Assembly: GCF_040276085.1 (NCBI RefSeq) | Contig: NZ_JBELOK010000009.1 | Location: forward strand, 1 to 64,000 | Origin: Castellaniella sp040276085 | Lineage (GTDB): Bacteria; Pseudomonadota; Gammaproteobacteria; Burkholderiales; Burkholderiaceae_B | Length of the DNA stretch: 64,000 nt | Direction of reading: 5' to 3' | Shown here: positions 43,236-51,777 of the stretch, in pieces | How positions within the stretch are numbered: position 1 is the stretch's first letter | Layout of the letters: each line of letters starts with the position of its first letter | The notes under the pieces: model-generated | What the model was told of the DNA's origin: nothing | Database searches by the model: none | What the model saw: only the letters and a program-made list of their open reading frames with translations | Program-made: the position numbers and the translations under genes

Positions 43236-44507
43236 ATGGGTGCAAATCAAAACAGTGATAAAGAGGATCTGCTGGCCAGGTTAACCGGCCTACTTCCAGA
43301 GCTCGAACACATCTACACAGACATCCACGCGCACCCCGAGCTCTCGATGCAAGAGGTGCGTACTGCGGCTCTGGTGGCCAAGCGCCTGCAGCAGGCGGGT
43401 TTTGAAGTAACAGCAGGCATGGGTAAAACCGGGGTGGTTGGGTTGCTGAAAAACGGTGACGGCCCTGTGGTGATGCTGCGCGCTGACATGGATGCGTTAC
43501 CCATCCAGGAAGCCACAGGGGTGCCGTACGCCAGCAAGGTCAGCGCGCCAGATGCAGAAGGCCATATCGTGCCGGTCATGCACGCCTGCGGCCACGACAT
43601 GCACGTCACGTGGCTGCTGGGCGCAGCGGTACTGCTTGCGCAAACCCGCGCGGCCTGGAAAGGCACGGTGATGGCAGTCTTCCAGCCTGCCGAAGAAACC
43701 GCAGCCGGCGCACAGGCGATGATCGACGATGGTCTTTTCAAGCGCTTCCCCAAGCCCGAAGTGGTTCTGGGACAGCACGTGATGGTGGGCCCGGCAGGGG
43801 CTCTGGGTGGGCGCGTAGGCACCATCACCTCCGCCGCTGACAGCTTTCAGATCCGGCTCTTTGGGCGGGGTGCACACGGATCCATGCCTCAGGCAAGCAT
43901 CGACCCCGTGGTGATGGCCGCGTCTGTGGTGCTGCGGCTCCAGACCATCGTCGCGCGCGAGCTGGCACCCTCCGAGGCTGCTGTGGTCACCGTGGGGGCA
44001 CTACAGGCGGGTACCAAAGAGAATGTGATTCCGGACGAAGCGATCATCAAGCTTAATGTGCGCACCTTTGATGAGGGCGTACGGGCACGGGTGTTGGCCG
44101 CCATCACCCGCATTGTCAACGCCGAAGCAGCTGCTTCGGGAGCGCCCACTCCACCCGAAATCACTCCGCTCGATCGGTATCCGATGGCGTCCAATGACGA
44201 AGAGGCCACCGAGCGCCTGGGCGCTGTTTTCCGGGCACACTTTTCAGCGGAGCGTGTCCACCAGGTGGGGCCAGCGTCCGCCAGTGAAGACTTCGGCTCG
44301 TTTGGCAGCCAATGGGGCGTGCCATCGGTCTTCTGGTTCGTCGGTGGCACAGACCCCGATGTCTATGCCAAGGCGAAAGCAGCCAACCGTATCAATGAGA
44401 TCCCCAGCAATCACAGCCCGCGATTTTTGCCCGTTTTGCATCCAACACTGGAAACGGGCGTAGAGGCCATGGTGGTGGCTGCCCACGCGTGGCTTTCCGC
44501 TGGCTGA
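43236..44507 (+). CDS. M20-family amidohydrolase/aminoacylase
   Basis: Zinc-dependent hydrolase of N-acyl amino acids (hippurate hydrolase-like), about 423 residues. Motifs: LRADMDALPI, HACGHDMHVTWLLG with metal-binding histidines, QPAEETAAGA with the catalytic Glu, and the dimerisation domain (about 195-305) before a C-terminal metal-binding His (NHSPRF). GGAGG precedes both the GTG at 43233 and the ATG at 43236. The 81-nt gap after tarD suggests a separate promoter or weak coupling. True substrate unknown. Confidence 0.88.
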   Translation: MGANQNSDKEDLLARLTGLLPELEHIYTDIHAHPELSMQEVRTAALVAKRLQQAGFEVTAGMGKTGVVGLLKNGDGPVVMLRADMDALPIQEATGVPYASKVSAPDAEGHIVPVMHACGHDMHVTWLLGAAVLLAQTRAAWKGTVMAVFQPAEETAAGAQAMIDDGLFKRFPKPEVVLGQHVMVGPAGALGGRVGTITSAADSFQIRLFGRGAHGSMPQASIDPVVMAASVVLRLQTIVARELAPSEAAVVTVGALQAGTKENVIPDEAIIKLNVRTFDEGVRARVLAAITRIVNAEAAASGAPTPPEITPLDRYPMASNDEEATERLGAVFRAHFSAERVHQVGPASASEDFGSFGSQWGVPSVFWFVGGTDPDVYAKAKAANRINEIPSNHSPRFLPVLHPTLETGVEAMVVAAHAWLSAG

Positions 44508-44529
44508 TTACTTGGTGGATTCCATTGCC

Positions 44530-45207
44530 ATGCTGCCCATTCCCCATGCCTTGCTTTTGGTGCTGGACCTTGGCGGCACCTTCGTGTTTGCCATCAGCGG
44601 CGCCATGGTGGCGGTGAGGCACCGGCTGGATGTTTTGGGCGTTCTGGTGCTGGCTTTTGTAACAGGCAACGTAGGTGGCATGACACGCGATGTGCTGATC
44701 GGTGCGGTGCCGCCCGCAGCCATTGCAGACTGGGCGTATCTGGCAGTGTCTGTGGCGGCGGGACTGATCACCTTCCTGTGGTATCCCGTCACTGATCGGT
44801 TGCGCACCCATATGTTGTGGTTTGATGCTGTCGGCCTGGCGTTTTTTGCCGTCTCGGGGGCAGAAAAGGCGTTGGTCTACGGGATTTCGCCCGCCATGGC
44901 GGCCATTTTAGGCATGCTGACGGGTGTGGGCGGGGGCATGCTCAGAGACATTCTGGTGACAGAAATACCTGTGGTCTTGCGCGCAGATCTCTATGCATTT
45001 GCCGCACTTGCCGGCGCTGCCGTGGTGGTGGGTGGCCACCTGCTGGAGGTGTCACCTGTGATGACCACGGCGGTGGGCGGCATACTGTGCTTCGGACTTC
45101 GCTTCCTGGCTATACGCCGCGGCTGGCACCTTCCTGCTGTCAATACACGGCGAGGTCAGGCAAGCGAGCTTCAATCCAAAGACCACCCGCACGACAAGGC
45201 ACCTTAA
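44530..45207 (+). CDS. TRIC/YadS-family membrane protein
   Basis: 225 residues from the ATG chosen here, with about seven membrane segments forming two repeats; GTFVFAISGAMVAVRHRLD and GVGGGMLRDILVTEIPVVL are the conserved repeat motifs of UPF0126/TRIC channels. Bacterial homologues form trimeric cation channels. A TTG start at 44512 would add six residues. It begins 22 nt after the M20 gene, so it is probably cotranscribed. The cytoplasmic tail ends DHPHDKAP. Confidence 0.87.
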   Translation: MLPIPHALLLVLDLGGTFVFAISGAMVAVRHRLDVLGVLVLAFVTGNVGGMTRDVLIGAVPPAAIADWAYLAVSVAAGLITFLWYPVTDRLRTHMLWFDAVGLAFFAVSGAEKALVYGISPAMAAILGMLTGVGGGMLRDILVTEIPVVLRADLYAFAALAGAAVVVGGHLLEVSPVMTTAVGGILCFGLRFLAIRRGWHLPAVNTRRGQASELQSKDHPHDKAP

Positions 45208-45219
45208 GCAATCGCGCCA

Positions 45220-46686
45220 TTAGCCCGCGTTGGCACGGGCAATAAACTCGTCTGCGCGGGCCTCCGGTGCCCGAGTAAGCACGCTGACCCCTACAAAAAG
45301 CCCAATAGAGATGGGCAGCACCCAGACACCAGCCGATAAATCCAGGGGGCGTAAACCACTGGCGAACAAAAACAAGACTGCTGCGCTACCGCCCAAGATG
45401 CTCCACAAGGCACCGGCTGCTGTACCGCGCCGCCAGAAAAATGCACCCATGATGGCAGGCACCACTACAGCCAGGCCGGTAGATGCGGCGACTGACAAGA
45501 CCGCAATCAGGTTAAGTTGCAGTTCGGCAAACACCCAGGCCAAGGCGGCCACCACAGCCAGCACGAATTTGCCAAAGCGTAGCTGGCGCGCATCATCCTG
45601 ATGCCCTGCTGCGTGTGAATAGACATCACGCGAGAGCATCGAGGACAAGGTAAGCATGATGGAATCGATGGTGGAGATGGCTGCGGCCAAAATGCCAATC
45701 ATGACAACCTCAGCCAGCAGGGGCGGGATGATATCGGACGCCAGCAGGCTGGGGGTGGCCAGATCAGCCTTCTCCAGGCCCGGAAGCGCCAACAAGGCAC
45801 CAAATCCCCAGGTAACCGATACCAGGGTATAGATCAGGCCAAAGCATAAAAAGCCAATCAGCATGCGCCGCAAGGCAGATAAGGACTTGGGCATGAATAG
45901 CCGTTGGCTAACCTGCGGGTTGGATAAGCTAAAGAAAAACCAGGGCAGTGTCAGCCCTAAGAACGTGGCAAAAGAAAAGAACCCAGGACCCGGCACCGTA
46001 AGCACATTGCCCTTAACTTCGGAGAGCTGGCTGAACATGGCACTGGGGCCTCCCAGGTGCTGCACCACCAACCAGGCCACAGCCGAGGCTGAGACCAGCA
46101 TAAAGGCTGCTTGCAGGGCATCAGTCCACATGACCGAGCGCATGCCTGCGATGTATGAGAACACCAGGGCCACTACAGTGGCAAAAACAGTGCCCGTGGT
46201 GAAACTGATGGCACCGTTGCTCATCCCCGCCAGCAGATATCCAACGCCAGCCAGCTGAACCGCTGCATAGGGGATAAGAAACAGGCAGTTGCTTAAGGCA
46301 GTAGAGACCGCCACCGCGCGGCTTTGATAGCGATGGCCCAGCATTTCGCTGGGGGTGATGAAATCATAGGCCTTACCCACACGCCAGAAACGCGGGCCAA
46401 AGACGGCAACCAGCGAAACCCCAACAAAATAAACGATCTCGAAGCCGTACGCCCCGATACCCGCTTTATAGGTGAGGCCAGCCAAGCCTACCATCATGAA
46501 GGCACTATATGTGGTGGCGCTATAGCTTAGCGCTGAGACAAAGCCGCCAAAGCGCCGGGCACCCAGAAAGTAGCCCGACATGCTGACTTGCCGGCCATTG
46601 GTGGTTTCATCGCGCGACAGCCACGCCACGGCAATTGACACCACAAGGTAAACCGCTACACCCAACCAGATTGCTATCGGGTTCAT
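45220..46686 (-). CDS. sodium:solute symporter (SSS family)
   Basis: Sodium-coupled importer of 488 residues with about 13 helices from the ATG of MNPIAIWLG; a longer upstream frame overlaps the small partner gene and is not coding. Family landmarks: SGYFLGARRFGGFVSALSYS, PYAAVQLAGVGYLL, and the sodium-site helix AAAISTIDSIMLTLSSMLSRD. Resembles pantothenate/proline/solute symporters (PanF/PutP group); the substrate could be an organic acid handled by the adjacent catabolic genes, but this is only context. Confidence 0.9.
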   Translation of the reverse strand: MNPIAIWLGVAVYLVVSIAVAWLSRDETTNGRQVSMSGYFLGARRFGGFVSALSYSATTYSAFMMVGLAGLTYKAGIGAYGFEIVYFVGVSLVAVFGPRFWRVGKAYDFITPSEMLGHRYQSRAVAVSTALSNCLFLIPYAAVQLAGVGYLLAGMSNGAISFTTGTVFATVVALVFSYIAGMRSVMWTDALQAAFMLVSASAVAWLVVQHLGGPSAMFSQLSEVKGNVLTVPGPGFFSFATFLGLTLPWFFFSLSNPQVSQRLFMPKSLSALRRMLIGFLCFGLIYTLVSVTWGFGALLALPGLEKADLATPSLLASDIIPPLLAEVVMIGILAAAISTIDSIMLTLSSMLSRDVYSHAAGHQDDARQLRFGKFVLAVVAALAWVFAELQLNLIAVLSVAASTGLAVVVPAIMGAFFWRRGTAAGALWSILGGSAAVLFLFASGLRPLDLSAGVWVLPISIGLFVGVSVLTRAPEARADEFIARANAG

Positions 46687-46868
46687 TTGTCCTGCTCCCG
46701 AAAGCCTTGGGTGGCCAGGACATTGCAGATAATCACCAGCACGCCGGCGGCGGACCAGAACATAAAGCTGCCGTACCAGGCATTGACCTGGTCCAACACC
46801 CAGTACGGGACGACGTAGCACAGGATGGCCAACAGCCAGACGCAGGCCAGACTAAGTTTTCTTACCAT
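46683..46868 (-). CDS. small two-helix membrane protein paired with the symporter
   Basis: 61 residues with two hydrophobic helices (about 6-26 and 33-53). Its stop overlaps the symporter ATG (ATGA), the arrangement seen for the small subunits (DUF997, DUF3311 and similar) that accompany many SSS symporters. No specific family could be assigned by eye. It is the first gene of the two-gene operon. Confidence 0.7.
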   Translation of the reverse strand: MVRKLSLACVWLLAILCYVVPYWVLDQVNAWYGSFMFWSAAGVLVIICNVLATQGFREQDK

Positions 46869-47144
46869 GATGGTTTATATACGAGACCTCAGGGTATTGA
46901 TGCTAGCAGTTTCTGCAGCCTATGGTATTGAGATCAGAGTGTGGCACCAATTTCTGCTTAGCCAACGTAGGCAGCATAGCGCATGTGTTTGCCGGTTGTG
47001 CCTGAAGACAGGCATAAATGGCCTTTAAGAATCAGATACATGCAAGGCATCATTTAGTGTATTCAATCTGATTTTGTGGCGTTACCATGGAAGCAGACAG
47101 TGAGCTGTCGTTACCCACATCAACCTTGAGACGAGAACAAAGCC
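46869..47144. other. intergenic region, no gene seen
   Basis: 276 nt between the divergent symporter operon and the small stress-type gene. It contains a compact stem TGCCTG-AAGA-CAGGCA (46999-47014) and AT-rich parts suited to promoters in both directions. The element GATGCTAGC near 46899 recurs near 47499 upstream of the BON gene. Confidence 0.3.
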
Positions 47145-47309
47145 ATGGTCACCCAAAACAAGCAACCCCCCCGGCAAGAAACGCCGCAGGATATTGAGGA
47201 CATGCTGGATGAAGCCAGTATCGAATCTTTTCCCGCCAGCGATCCGCCCGCATGGATTTCGGGTGGGCACGATACCCCGCACCCGGATAAAAAAACCTCT
47301 GAAGATTAA
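47145..47309 (+). CDS. small acidic protein with ESFPASDPPAW motif
   Basis: 54 residues, too short for common ORF cut-offs. It contains the sequence ESFPASDPPAW, found at the same place in a widespread family of small proteobacterial proteins of unknown function, preceded by an acidic helix (DIEDMLDEASI). The C-terminus is hydrophilic (HPDKKTSED). Coding is supported by the motif, the in-frame stop and an intrinsic terminator 14 nt after it. The upstream base sequence (TTGAGACGAGAACAAAGCC) has only a weak ribosome site. Adjacent genes are stress-type. Confidence 0.75.
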   Translation: MVTQNKQPPRQETPQDIEDMLDEASIESFPASDPPAWISGGHDTPHPDKKTSED

Positions 47310-47322
47310 ATCTCATATGTAT

Positions 47323-47343
47323 GGCGCTTCGGCGCCTTTTTTT
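47323..47343 (+). terminator. intrinsic terminator after the small ESFPASDPPAW gene
   Basis: Stem GGCGC-TTCG-GCGCC (47323-47336) with the stable TTCG tetraloop followed by seven T residues. A textbook Rho-independent terminator. Confidence 0.9.
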
Positions 47344-47626
47344 GCTTTTTGATTATTTGCTTGAATTATTCAAATCAAGATTTTTTCACAGATAAATGTT
47401 ACAGAATTAATATCTTAATTTCTCTGTATAGGCCTAGAAAATATTACCAATATTCTCTTCTTCAGTAGCATTTTGTATTCACGAACTTCAGGTTTTCGAT
47501 GCTAGCTTAGGGTCAACCCTAGGTCACGTTCTCATGAGCATTCAGAATGTGCCCAAGGCCCCTGATGATGAACAGTGTGCTTATCTCGGCTCATTAAAAC
47601 TGTTCAAAGTACTAGGAGAAAGCCAT
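47344..47626 (+). promoter_or_regulatory. AT-rich upstream region of the BON-domain gene
   Basis: 283 nt, very AT-rich at first. A near-perfect dyad TAGGGT-CA-ACCCTA (47508-47521) lies about 105 nt before the BON gene and may be an operator. An in-frame extension of the BON gene to 47534 exists but lacks a ribosome site, whereas AGGAGAAAG precedes the ATG at 47627. No consensus -35/-10 pair stands out. Confidence 0.4.
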
Positions 47627-47974
47627 ATGAAGAAATCTGCAATCGCTTCCAATATCGTTTTAGCTACCGCGTTGGGCTTTGGCTCGCAGGCTGGTGTGCT
47701 GGCGGCTGAGCAAAACACCAACGCTGATCAGTCAGCCACAGCGGCGGAAGCAGTCAGCGATGCCTGGATCACCACCAAGATCAAAACTCAGCTGGCGACC
47801 ACCAAGGATCTCTCCAGCACGGATGTATCCGTGGAAACCAATAATGGGGTCGCGACGCTTACTGGCACAGTACCCAGTGAAATCGAAATCAAAAAAGCCG
47901 AAGCAGTTGCCAGCAGTACAAAAGGTGTGCAAAAGGTGGATATTTCCGGCCTGAAAGTTAAGGCTTCCAATTAA
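47627..47974 (+). CDS. BON-domain periplasmic protein (OsmY-like)
   Basis: 115 residues: signal peptide ending SQAGVLA before AEQN, then one BON domain (about 45-112) with DAWITTKIKTQLATT, VSVETNNGVATLTGTV and GVQKVDISGLKV. BON proteins bind phospholipid membranes and are induced by osmotic or envelope stress. E. coli OsmY has two BON domains, this has one. Followed 81 nt later by a CsbD gene, another general-stress protein, suggesting shared control. Confidence 0.85.
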   Translation: MKKSAIASNIVLATALGFGSQAGVLAAEQNTNADQSATAAEAVSDAWITTKIKTQLATTKDLSSTDVSVETNNGVATLTGTVPSEIEIKKAEAVASSTKGVQKVDISGLKVKASN

Positions 47975-48055
47975 GCACTGGCTGTTTTCTAGGCCCGCAC
48001 AATTATCCTGGTCAAGGAAAACCGCATGTATTTTTAATAACCCCTGGAGCACAAA

Positions 48056-48253
48056 ATGAATCGAGACACAATCAAAGGTCAATGGAAACAGCTCTCTGGC
48101 AAAATCAAAGCCAAGTGGGGCAAGCTTACCGATGATGATATCGATGTCGCCGAAGGTAATTTTGAATACCTGGTAGGCAAGGTACAAGAGCGTTACGGCA
48201 TGGCACGCGACGAGGCTGAAAAAGAAGTCAGGGAATTCAATCGCATGCCTTAA
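48056..48253 (+). CDS. CsbD-family stress protein (YjbJ-like)
   Basis: 65 residues matching CsbD/YjbJ throughout: MNRDTIKGQWKQLSGKIKAK, WGKLTDDDIDVAEGNFEYL and GKVQERYG. Small helical proteins of this family accumulate in stationary phase and stress; biochemical role unknown. Good ribosome site (GGAG). A perfect 11-bp hairpin follows its stop. Confidence 0.9.
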   Translation: MNRDTIKGQWKQLSGKIKAKWGKLTDDDIDVAEGNFEYLVGKVQERYGMARDEAEKEVREFNRMP

Positions 48254-48259
48254 GCATCT

Positions 48260-48294
48260 CCGCAGCCTGATCCCGTGGAGGGCTCAGGCTGCGG
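48260..48294. terminator. long perfect hairpin between convergent csbD-like and DHA2 genes
   Basis: CCGCAGCCTGA (48260-48270) pairs perfectly with TCAGGCTGCGG (48284-48294), loop 13 nt. The right arm includes the stop codon of the minus-strand exporter gene. No T-tract on either side, so it may be a transcript-end stabiliser or a bidirectional pause site rather than a classical terminator. Confidence 0.45.
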
Positions 48295-49843
48295 TCTGAT
48301 AAATGGCCTTGCCAGACCTGCGGCGATCCCGCAGGTCTTTGTACGCAAAGGCCAGCGCAATCAGCACCACGGCCGTGATCACGCAGAACCCGACAACCGT
48401 GGCAACAGGCCAGGAAAACCGGTCGAGCGTAAAAAACACGGCAGCGGTAATCATGGCGATACCCACCGAAGTGCCAATACGTTGGCCAGTTTGCATGATG
48501 GCACCCGAGCTTCCCGCGTAGTCCAGCGGGACGTCCATCAGCGTCAGGGCCTGGTTGGGACTGATCACGGAACCCTGTGCAAGGCCGATAAAGGACAAAC
48601 TCAGCAGCAGCCACCAGGGGCTGGCATATCCATAGGCCTGCAGCACAATCACCAGCATACTAAGCAACAGCCCTACCAGCGCCAGCAGAAGGCCGCCAAT
48701 GACGATTCTGCGGCCGTACTTCATGACACGGCGGCCGGCCCAGTCGGCCGCCCAGGACGAGAGCAGGGCGGCGGGAATCCCGAACATGCCTGATTCCAGG
48801 GCACTGAGCCCCAGCCCCTCCTGGACATACAAAGCAACCAGCACCCAGATGCTGGTTGTGCCCAGAAAGTAGAGCGCCATGATGGTTACCCCGTTGCTGA
48901 AGCTGGCAGTAGAGAAAATTTCCAGATTCACCATCGGACTATGGCCTTGTCGGGCGGTGTGACGCTCCCAGAGCACCCAAAGCCATGTCAGGATGCCTGC
49001 CAGTGGCAGTAACGTCCAGGTAATGGGCGCAGTACGCGATTCGACAAACGGATATAAAAACGCAAGCACGGCGAGGCCCAGCAGTAAAGATCCGACAGGA
49101 TCCAGCGATCGCCAGCCGTCTTTCCGATTGCGGATAGCCGCCCTGTTGCTGGGATCATCCGCCGCCGTTGCACGCAAGAGGAGGCTGCCCGGACGACTAA
49201 ACAGGGGGCGGGGAAACCACTTGAGCGCCAAAATGATCACTGCAATACCAAAGGGCACATTAACCAAAAAGGTCAGACGCCAGCCCAGATGCAGGCCACC
49301 CAGCTCAATCAGTAAGCCGCCCAACGCCGGCCCTACAGCAACAGAAAACCCAACGACCGTCCCAAAATACCCAAAGGCCCGACCGCGTTCTTCACCCCGA
49401 AAATATTGCTGGATCATCCCCAGACCCTGCGGGTTGAGCAGGCCCGACCCTACACCTTGCACAAAACGTGCGCCATTGAGCCAATCAGCATCAGGTGCCA
49501 GACCGGCAGCAATGGAAGCCAGCGTGAAGATGACCACACCCACCACAAAAAGGCCGCCGCGCCCCATAAGATCGCCGGCACGGCCTGCAGCCACCAGTAC
49601 CACACCAAACGTCAGGGCATAGCCGGACAACACCCATTGCACATCCGACTGGGAGGCATCAAGGGCGATGTGGATGGAGGGCAGGGCAACATTGACGATA
49701 CTGACGCCAATGAGCGACATGAAGATGGTTGTGAGCAGGACGGCGAGGATTCGCCAGCGGTCGGGATCGGGCCTGGGCGCTTTACGAGGCCGTGAAGGGG
49801 GAGGAGATGCTTGGCGGCCCGATCGCGAGAGAAGAGGTGTCAT
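48284..49843 (-). CDS. DHA2-family (14-helix) MFS drug exporter
   Basis: EmrB/QacA-type proton-driven multidrug exporter, 519 residues from the ATG of MTPLLSRSG. Fourteen predicted helices; motif A-like GRAGDLMGRGGLFVVGV and the motif C region YFGTVVGFSVAVGPALGGLL are visible, as is the N-terminal LLTTIFMSLIGVSIVNVALPSI. No adaptor (EmrA) gene is adjacent, so the partner or substrate is unknown. A frame starting 39 nt earlier is possible but less likely. Confidence 0.88.
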   Translation of the reverse strand: MTPLLSRSGRQASPPPSRPRKAPRPDPDRWRILAVLLTTIFMSLIGVSIVNVALPSIHIALDASQSDVQWVLSGYALTFGVVLVAAGRAGDLMGRGGLFVVGVVIFTLASIAAGLAPDADWLNGARFVQGVGSGLLNPQGLGMIQQYFRGEERGRAFGYFGTVVGFSVAVGPALGGLLIELGGLHLGWRLTFLVNVPFGIAVIILALKWFPRPLFSRPGSLLLRATAADDPSNRAAIRNRKDGWRSLDPVGSLLLGLAVLAFLYPFVESRTAPITWTLLPLAGILTWLWVLWERHTARQGHSPMVNLEIFSTASFSNGVTIMALYFLGTTSIWVLVALYVQEGLGLSALESGMFGIPAALLSSWAADWAGRRVMKYGRRIVIGGLLLALVGLLLSMLVIVLQAYGYASPWWLLLSLSFIGLAQGSVISPNQALTLMDVPLDYAGSSGAIMQTGQRIGTSVGIAMITAAVFFTLDRFSWPVATVVGFCVITAVVLIALAFAYKDLRDRRRSGKAIYQTAA

Positions 49844-49903
49844 TAGCCGAATCGTACACTGTGGCGCGCTGTTTGGCAGCATGCGCCACAGTGGATGCGG
49901 CAG

Positions 49904-50284
49904 TTAGTGCGTGGTTGAAGAGGCTTTTTCCTGCTCAGCGATCTGGGCATGTACCTGCGACATGTCAACCGCCTTGACCTGGGTGATGAGTTCTTCGAGC
50001 TGTGACGCAGCCAGGGCGCCAGCCTGCTGAAACAGCAGCACGTTTTCGCGAAACACCATCAAGGTGGGGATTGAGCGGATGCGCAGCGCTGCGGCAAGCT
50101 CTTGCTGCTCTTCGGTGTTGATCTTGGCAAAGGTTACATCAGAGTGCTTTTCGGCCGCTGCCTCGAAGGTGGGCGCAAATTGGCGGCATGGGCCGCACCA
50201 AGGTGCCCAGAGATCGATGATTAGGGGCTGGTCGGCCTTGGTGGCCTCTTGGAAGGTATCCTGGGTGAGTTCAATGATGCTCAT
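49904..50284 (-). CDS. thioredoxin-like protein
   Basis: 126-residue cytoplasmic disulfide reductase with the active site WAPWCGPCRQFAP and the cis-proline segment RSIPTLMVF. Slightly longer than E. coli thioredoxin 1 (109) because of a C-terminal tail (SQVHAQIAEQEKASSTTH). Probably a secondary thioredoxin, as it is not near rho where trxA often sits. Lies 94 nt after the purine permease gene on the same strand. Confidence 0.92.
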   Translation of the reverse strand: MSIIELTQDTFQEATKADQPLIIDLWAPWCGPCRQFAPTFEAAAEKHSDVTFAKINTEEQQELAAALRIRSIPTLMVFRENVLLFQQAGALAASQLEELITQVKAVDMSQVHAQIAEQEKASSTTH

Positions 50285-50304
50285 GCGGGCTCCTGTCTGT
50301 GGCG

Positions 50305-50380
50305 GGGCGGCAAAAGGCCGCCCACCGGATTACAGATCATATGGGGACAGTGTACCTGCCCTGCAAGGCCTGTCGGCCTT
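50305..50380 (-). other. two hairpins between purine permease and thioredoxin genes
   Basis: GGGCGGC-AAAAG-GCCGCCC (50305-50323) and AAGGCC-TGTC-GGCCTT (50365-50380), the latter touching the permease stop codon. Neither has a clear T-tract on the minus strand. They may slow or end transcription after the permease gene. Confidence 0.4.
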
Positions 50381-51671
50381 AGCCTGGAAACAAGGCGTAT
50401 TTGATGACAAACAAAATGGCAACCAGCAAGGTGGCAGGGTGGATGTCGCGGAAGCGGCCCGCAAGCGCCTTGATGACGACATAGCTGATGAAACCAAATG
50501 CCAGACCATTGGCAATGGAGTAGGTAAGCGGCATGGCCACTGCAGCAATGGCTGCCGGTACGGATTCGGTGATGTCATCCCATTGCACGTCAACCAGCTC
50601 GCGCAGCATCAGGCAGGCCACATACAGCAGTGCGGGTGCGGTGGCATAGGCCGGTACAACCGCGGCCAGTGGCGATAAAAACAGCGCCAGCAAAAACAGG
50701 ATCCCGATGACCAGCGCGGTCATGCCGGTGCGGCCACCTGCCTGCACACCGGAGGCGCTTTCGATGTACGCCGTGGTGCTGCTGGTACCCAGGAAAGATC
50801 CGGCCACAATGGCGCAGCTATCAGACAGCAGGGCACGCCCCAAGCGGCCTGGATTGTTGGGCTTGATGAGACCCGCCCGAGTGGCAATGCCGATCATGGT
50901 GCCCGTGGCGTCAAAGACTTCAACCAGCACGAACACAAGAATAATGTGAAAGAACCCTGTGTTCAGCACTCCCATCACATCCAGTTGGAAGAAGGTAGGA
51001 TCCAGGCTGGGTGGTGCAGAAAAAATCCCTTGGTACTGGCTAAGCCCCGTAACGATGGAGAGCAGGGTGATTGCCAGGATCCCGATCAGGATGGCACCGC
51101 GTACCTTGAGCGCACCCAGTGCTGCGATGATGAAAAACCCAAAAATGGCAAACAGGGTGCCGGTGTGGGTAAGGTCTCCAAGGCCCACCATGGTGGCCGG
51201 GTTAGGCACCACGATACCGGCTGTTTTCAGGGCAATAATCCCTAAAAACAAGCCTATCCCGGCTGCGATGGCGGCCCTTAATGACGCCGGTATCCCCGCT
51301 ACCAGCCATTCTCTGGCCCCGGTGACAGTAAGGATCACAAACACCACGCCGGAGATAAACACGGCGCCCAGTGCCTGCTGCCACGAGTACCCCATCTGGG
51401 CAACCACGGTAAATGCAAAGAACGCATTTAGGCCCATCCCTGGTGCCATACCGATAGGCCAGTTAGCCACAAAGGCCATAATCAAGCAGCCCACTGCTGC
51501 GGCTACGCATGTGGCGACAAACACAGAACCCTTATCCATCCCTGTGCTGGACAGGATGTCGGGGTTCACGAACACGATGTAGGACATCGTTAAAAACGTG
51601 GTTAGGCCGGCCAGAATTTCGGTACGGGCTGTGGTGCCGTGTTCCTGAAGCTTAAACAGCTTTTCGAACAT
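50379..51671 (-). CDS. AzgA-type NCS2 purine permease
   Basis: Proton-coupled importer for adenine, guanine and/or hypoxanthine, 430 residues with about 13 helices. AGLTTFLTMSYIVFVNPDIL, GMGLNAFFAFTVV and LGTSSTTAYIESASGVQAGG are family signatures of the AdeP/PbuG (AzgA) branch rather than the uracil/xanthine branch. The ATG of MFEKLFKLQEHG is preferred to frames extending 165 nt upstream, which cross the promoter and palindrome described at 51692-51757. Confidence 0.9.
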   Translation of the reverse strand: MFEKLFKLQEHGTTARTEILAGLTTFLTMSYIVFVNPDILSSTGMDKGSVFVATCVAAAVGCLIMAFVANWPIGMAPGMGLNAFFAFTVVAQMGYSWQQALGAVFISGVVFVILTVTGAREWLVAGIPASLRAAIAAGIGLFLGIIALKTAGIVVPNPATMVGLGDLTHTGTLFAIFGFFIIAALGALKVRGAILIGILAITLLSIVTGLSQYQGIFSAPPSLDPTFFQLDVMGVLNTGFFHIILVFVLVEVFDATGTMIGIATRAGLIKPNNPGRLGRALLSDSCAIVAGSFLGTSSTTAYIESASGVQAGGRTGMTALVIGILFLLALFLSPLAAVVPAYATAPALLYVACLMLRELVDVQWDDITESVPAAIAAVAMPLTYSIANGLAFGFISYVVIKALAGRFRDIHPATLLVAILFVIKYALFPG

Positions 51672-51691
51672 GATGAAATCCCCTCGAGTAG

Positions 51692-51706
51692 CAGGTGTAA
51701 CACCTG
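51692..51706 (-). promoter_or_regulatory. 15-bp palindrome in the purine-permease leader
   Basis: CAGGTGTAACACCTG is a perfect palindrome (7-bp arms about one base), 21 nt before the permease start. A plausible promoter on the minus strand (TTCACA 51757-51752, 16-nt spacer, TATAGA 51735-51730) would start transcription about 20 nt upstream of it, placing it just downstream of the start point, a usual place for a repressor site. The regulator is not known. Confidence 0.6.
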
Positions 51707-51777
51707 AATATTGTGTGTAACGACGCCATTCTATAGCCGGTGATTCGGTTTTGTGAACCGCTGTACACTGGCGGCCT

